This document shows, one piece after another, positions 6,767-10,610 of a DNA stretch of 10,610 nucleotides (within the stretch, counting starts at the first letter, position 1; each line of letters begins with the position of its first letter). The DNA is taken from the NCBI GenBank assembly GCA_037447655.1, contig JBBHKE010000033.1, positions 1 to 10,610 on the forward strand, written 5' to 3'. Position numbers and translations under genes: made by a program. The stretch is from Zygnema cylindricum. Lineage: Eukaryota; Streptophyta; Zygnematophyceae; Zygnematales; Zygnemataceae. A model generated the notes under the pieces. It was not told the origin of the DNA. It saw nothing but the letters and a program-made list of their open reading frames with translations, and made no database searches.

Positions 6767-7600
6767 ATTTATTCGGCGCGCCGTCACATCGAACGGCTGA
6801 AATTGATCACCGTGAAAAGAACGGACGGCACGCGTGAGTGCCGGTATGCCGCAACGACTATCTGGGAGAAGTTCGGCGAAATGGAAGGAAATGACACGTG
6901 GCATCATCTTATAGGATGCCGGAAGAGAAAAGGGACAGAATGCTATTGACCTATTTTTGCCACGTGGCAGACCAGGAATGGTGCCGAATATTTCCGTACA
7001 TAAAGTACGGCGGCTGCTGTACTTTATATGTAGACTAATTAGGATACTTCACGCTGATTGGTTTAGAGTAGCTATTAGGAGTTTTTCAGGACTTAGACAA
7101 AATTTGGAAAAAGTCCTCTCTTCAGAGGCCATCTGTACAAATATGATGTCTTTGAACAGCCATAACTTAATGCTCAGGTGAGCAAATTCAGTGATTCTTT
7201 TTGCTGCGGACTCAAGGGAGTCCAGGCTACACAGGGGTGTAGTCCGTCAGAGTTTTTGTGTGTCAGGGTGGCACTTATTCATTGCCAAAGTCAAAACTGC
7301 AAATATTATCCTAGAGGCTTCATATAAGCTGGACATTTTGTGGACCAATGGAGGTCACAGAATTTCACATATCGCTCGAAATTAGAATATATCCAAACGA
7401 AACGTGCACGCGAATTGCGTACACGCCACAACTAAGTGAATTGACGATATGATAATAATGAACATACGAAACTCAAGCGTGCGACTGCAAACCATGAGTG
7501 CGTGCCGAAATCGTGCGTGCATGCATAAAATCGTACGAGTAGCGTCGAATATCAGCGTGTGCGCCTGAATCATACACTGCCACCGATATGATCGCAGATT
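6767..7600. other. Repeat mosaic without a recognised gene
   Basis: No frame longer than about 75 codons is present, and none resembles a known protein. Visible items are two CACGTGGC boxes (about 6896 and 6961) and a perfect 6-base hairpin, CCGTAC-ATAAA-GTACGG (6994-7010). GC-rich CGAAA/CGTGCG words at 7370-7560 resemble the 6053-6250 repeat. The block between 6840 and 7370 interrupts those words and may be an inserted LTR or MITE whose ends I cannot define. Confidence 0.35.
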
Positions 7601-7619
7601 AATAGATTGCGCAGATAAG

Positions 7620-7768
7620 TGAGAAGCGCTGAACTATGCATCCCAACCGCACCCTATATCAACAATGAATGAAAATGGAAAAATGGATATATACATCGTG
7701 CACAAGAATAAATGCGAATAAAGCATAGGGAAAAAGAAAGAATACTCCCTTCAAGTGAGATGGACCCA
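7620..7768 (-). repeat. 3' LTR of the Gag-Pro element
   Basis: Delimited by TG and CA ends at the points where similarity to 4033-4203 starts and stops. It is about 150 bases, short for a gypsy-type LTR. The sequence right next to the polypurine tract (ATAATT, 7769-7774) is shared with the other copy as well, so the inner boundary could lie at 7774. Confidence 0.6.
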
Positions 7769-7774
7769 ATAATT

Positions 7775-7790
7775 CCCCCCCCAACTCCTT
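7775..7790 (-). promoter_or_regulatory. Polypurine tract for plus-strand priming
   Basis: On the minus strand the sequence is AAGGAGTTGGGGGGGG, lying a few bases before the LTR, which is where reverse transcription of the second strand is primed. Eight consecutive G residues are interrupted only by TT upstream. Confidence 0.65.
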
Positions 7791-7902
7791 AGCCTGGAGA
7801 GGAGCTGGCCAACACAACCAAGAGAATGGGCCAGCCATGGAGGCAACAATGGTCGGCTGGGATTAAAGATAATGGATGGGCAAGGCACTCCACGTGGAAC
7901 CC

Positions 7903-8601
7903 CTAATCACCACTTGTACATATATACACCCTCTTCACACTCAACATCATCCCATTAGTATCAATGTCCATTACATGGAGAATGTTTGGAGAGACATCAG
8001 TGTCAAAAGTAACCGAGAGATGACGCGAGTCAAGAAGAAGAGCGAGCTCACTGAAAACATCTGGCAATGAAGAGGTATCTGGTAATGCGATATAGTGGGC
8101 AACCGTTTTGGGGCCATAGACAAGAGGAAGGCATATTTTGTGTTCCGTAAAGTTAGAGGGTCGATAGGAGAAAGTTTGATCATGCATATCTACTCCTCCA
8201 CCGATTAGAAAGATAACATCCTGTCCCAGTAAGCATTTGTAATCATCGCATTTGGTGACCAATGCTCGCACATAAAATTCCACAGACTCGCTCTCAGTTC
8301 TGTTTTGGAATAGGAAGATGAGCGGGTCCATGGTGATTCCAAGCACCGGCTATGTGGTACCGGCTGAAGTGAGAAGTCGTGTCGCCGTGGCTTGGAGCTT
8401 GTTTGCGGTCAGACCAAACTTGAGCGCGAATCTGGATCCGAGGATCACGGGTTTGGCTCCGGTGTCCATGAGAGGGAGAGAAGGAGAAACAACAATAACG
8501 GAGAAGGAATTTTGAGAGTTGTCTAAGAAACTGATATGAGGATCAAGGTTAATATGCTCATTCGCGGTAACCGACTGATTAACCGAAAGACCACGGTTCA
8601 G
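7903..8601 (-). pseudogene. Retropepsin-like aspartic protease of the LTR element
   Basis: In the frame that continues from the zinc knuckles, LPLMDTGAKPVILG supplies the catalytic Asp-Thr-Gly (8458-8466) in the hydrophobic-D-T-G-A context of retroviral-type proteases. About 75 codons on, CLLGQDVIFLIGG (8218-8232 for LLGQD) matches the conserved second motif, hydrophobic-hydrophobic-G-x-D. It would cleave the element's polyprotein in the particle. A TAG at 8350-8352 interrupts the domain, and the frame is separated from the linker by the TAG at 8602-8604. About 100 further residues follow the core, including the stretch VYGPKTVAHYIALP, and end at the TAG at 7903-7905. That extension is longer than in classical retropepsins. 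Similar extended proteases are, to my memory, found in plant-lineage gypsy elements. Confidence 0.75.
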
Positions 8602-10496
8602 CTACAACGCCCTCAAAGCCGCGGCTGCAGCGACTTTGTTAACCACAGGAGAGGCTTTGAAAACCTCATTAACAAGAGGAGAGGCTTCAACGTCATCTAT
8701 CATGGCAGAAAGGATGCTTAGTCGTTCTTTGACTCGATATGCATCATGTATGGTGCTATCGAGAATGGTAAGAGCTTCGGCCATAATGGAGGAAGTCGTG
8801 TCTAGTAGAGGAGAGAGAGGTTCTTTCTCAAACGAAAGTGGAATTTGGGAATTCTGTAATTTACCGTCCTGATTATGATCAGGCAAGCCTTTATCGAAAG
8901 TAGCTGCCCGTTGTTGGATGGTAGAATCCCGGAGGATTCGGCCGGCCAACGATGGCATGTGGACGATTGTTCTCGCCATCCCCGTGAATTGAGGTTTCAT
9001 TTCGGCCAAGAAGGGAGCAAATTTCTCCTTCATCATGGCAGCCATCATGACATGCAGCTCCGCCTTTTCCCTCTCTCGTTGAGAGAACTTAGGCGGAGTC
9101 ACCTCTTTCTCGGTCTCCGTAGGAGGAGTGACCGGATTTGCTGAACAAATAGGAATTCCCCCGTTCTGAATCTGATTTTGATAAGAGAAGTTGGGGTCCT
9201 TAACATGGCATCAATGGATGTAATGTCGTTTTTGCTGGCAATGGGTGCATATGGCGGACTTATCTTGGCACATATGGGCATCATGCCCCGTGTTTCCACA
9301 TCGGAAACAAAATCGGTCTCTTAAATTAAATGGCGCGTTTCCCATGGCCGATGTCTTTTGAGGTCTATTAGGAGGCCACGAGTTCTTCAGAGGTGGTGGG
9401 GATTCGTCAAATTGCTCCTCTTGGGATTTGGATTTCTCATGACGACGATTGCATCTCATACTTAGCTGACTATTCCGCCGCTTGCTCAAAGAAAAATTTC
9501 AGTCCGTATGTTTGACTGAGATGAGTCTGAAAGAATATTTTTGATTGAGGAGGTAACTGTCCCACAGATTTTTGGACAGCCTCCGCATCGGACATGAGGT
9601 CCGACAAAGATTCTCGAAGGTTTTCCATTCGAGCTCATAAAGCGGGGGGAGTCTCATCCGGCTTGCGTTTGAAGTTCGTCAACTCCTTATCTTGATCTGG
9701 ATTCTCCATCCGGTATTCTTCTTGGAAGAGATTGAAAATGACTGATAACGTCACGTAAAAGAATTAATCCTCTCGGTCTAGCTGGAACAGCCGTATGGGA
9801 AGCCACAGTATACTGTTGAGGACTTTTAGGGATGGCTGGGTATAGCTCATCCCCATTAACGTCCAATATTGCGGGAACAACAGCCTGGTAGGGAATTTCT
9901 ACCTGGCGGGGAACTGTTGGGAGTCGTGCGAGGGGTGGAGAGTGATCCGTCATCTGACAGATACTCTCATACTTCCGTGTGTATAAAGTGAGAGCCGAAC
10001 CGCGAAGGTATCGACCGAGGAGAGAGAAAGCGACCCTAAGGTCGAACCGGTCTTGATATTGGAAGGCTAAGTCCCTCAATTTTGTGTCATAAAGCATGCG
10101 GAAATAAGATAAGGACATGGTATCCTTCAATCCCGAAAAACAAAATTGCATCCTGCCCATAGATCCCTCTACGGAGGAAGCCATGTCGTCAAAAGGAGGA
10201 TACACTGGTTGTTCCAAATTTGGACTAACCGGAAATTGAAATGTAAGAGGATGAGAAAAGATTTCCTCTGAAAACCCTTCTTCGGTTTTATCTAGGTATG
10301 ACCTAGAGGAAACCGAGGATAATGGTGAGACTGTGGTCAATACTGACCGAACTGACGGAGATCTAGAAGTCGCAACCGAAATTGGTGCGTTCGTAGGCTC
10401 GGAAAAACTAGAAAGATCTAACTGCGGTGGACGGAAAATTGTCCCGCCGCGGGTAGATCCGGATTGATAACGTAAGTTATCCCAATCCGTGGGCAT
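8602..10496 (-). pseudogene. Gag polyprotein with zinc knuckles, frameshifted
   Basis: The ATG at 10496 is preceded by an in-frame TAA. The first 110 residues are Ser/Pro-rich and disordered-looking. A capsid-type region follows (FSGLKD at about 119-125, then helices to LTLYTRKYES at about 169-178). A Pro/Val-rich insert of about 65 residues comes next. Near 9745 the frame must shift to continue with NLFQEEYRMENPDQDKEL and RMENLRESLSDLMSD, which are typical of gypsy Gag. A second shift near 9455 leads to a CX2CX4HX4C knuckle, CFRCGNTGHDAHMC (9268-9309). A second knuckle at 9208-9249 has its third spacer broken by a TGA at 9211. A helical linker of about 165 residues follows and ends at the TAG at 8602. 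Other stops are TGA 9635-9637 and TAG 9470-9472. It would package the element's RNA, but this copy cannot make the protein. Confidence 0.8.
9208..9309 (-). other. Paired nucleocapsid zinc knuckles (CCHC)
   Basis: Knuckle one is CFRCGNTGHDAHMC, with exact C-x2-C-x4-H-x4-C spacing. Six residues later, C-TH-C-QQKR-H-YIH-stop-C has the same spacing, with a TGA in place of one residue. These motifs bind the element's RNA. They place the fold firmly as Gag nucleocapsid. Confidence 0.9.
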
Positions 10497-10610
10497 AAAC
10501 GAAGAGAAAACCCTCGATTACGACTAGGAAAGAACGGAACGGCCTAATCGAAGTGCGTCAAATGGAAGGCCAAACCACACAAGACAAGCTAACACACGAA
10601 GTCTCTATCA
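10497..10610 (-). other. Leader of the LTR element upstream of gag
   Basis: Minus-strand sequence before the Gag ATG contains stops in frame and no match to the 149-base LTR. I could not identify a primer binding site complementary to a tRNA 3' end. The 5' LTR therefore lies outside the window or is missing. Confidence 0.4.

Larger units (their letters stand above)
7620..10610 (-). mobile_element. Degraded Ty3/gypsy-like Gag-Protease LTR element lacking pol
   Basis: Read on the minus strand from the right edge, the order is gag, zinc knuckles, a helical linker, an aspartic protease, polypurine tract and 3' LTR. The 3' LTR is identified by its match to 4033-4203 and by the G-rich tract beside it. 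Only about 110 bases separate the protease frame from the polypurine tract, so there is no room for reverse transcriptase, RNase H or integrase. The coding part carries five in-frame stops and two frameshifts, so this copy is dead. Its 5' LTR, if present, lies beyond 10610. Either pol was deleted from an ordinary element, or this is a non-autonomous Gag-coding type mobilised by a relative. Confidence 0.75.

Noticed and set aside
8536-9144. Several + strand frames over the gag region
   Set aside because: They are shadows of the minus-strand Gag-Protease frame, which has recognisable motifs.
7880-9460. Programmed stop readthrough or frameshifting in the Gag-Pro frame
   Set aside because: There are five stops and two shifts scattered through domains, including one inside a zinc knuckle. 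That is decay rather than recoding.

Overview
The window is eukaryotic nuclear DNA. No bacterial operon, Shine-Dalgarno spacing or tRNA/rRNA gene is visible, while there are GT-AG spliced exons, a 1.76-kb repeat-filled intron and degraded transposable elements of eukaryotic type. The host cannot be fixed from the sequence. The retropepsin in the right third reminds me, from memory only, of Ty3/gypsy-like proteins annotated in streptophyte algae and bryophytes. Several CACGTGGC boxes fit a plant or alga but prove nothing.

Layout. (1) 1-2480 is the 3' part of one + strand gene. A coding exon (394-552) and a second one (2309-2476) join in frame and encode the C-terminal membrane helices and the Ca-clasp-like GEDxxD segment of a bestrophin-family (PF01062) anion channel. 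The intron between them holds two families of degenerate tandem repeats. (2) 2481-3870 is AT-rich with no supportable gene. It may be a further intron, or 3' flank. (3) 3877-3980 is a pure-purine (GGGGGA)n-type tract. (4) 4033-4203 is a solitary copy of a short LTR. (5) 4851-5971 is a complete non-autonomous hAT-superfamily DNA transposon with 17-bp terminal inverted repeats and an exact 8-bp target duplication. (6) 5980-7600 is a more GC-rich mosaic of short direct and inverted repeats with a candidate tRNA-derived SINE inside it. (7) 7620 to the right edge, on the minus strand, is the 3' part of an LTR retroelement: Gag with zinc knuckles, then an aspartic protease, a polypurine tract and an LTR matching the copy at 4033-4203. 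Reverse transcriptase, RNase H and integrase are absent between protease and polypurine tract, and the reading frame carries several stops and two frameshifts.

The only likely functional host gene is the bestrophin-like one. The rest is layered mobile-element sequence. The points most worth checking are the Gag-Protease-only architecture of the LTR element, the hAT element with its dense subterminal TATCGG motifs and palindromic target, and the intron placement next to the Ca-clasp motif. I do not see convincing evidence for a wholly new biological system.
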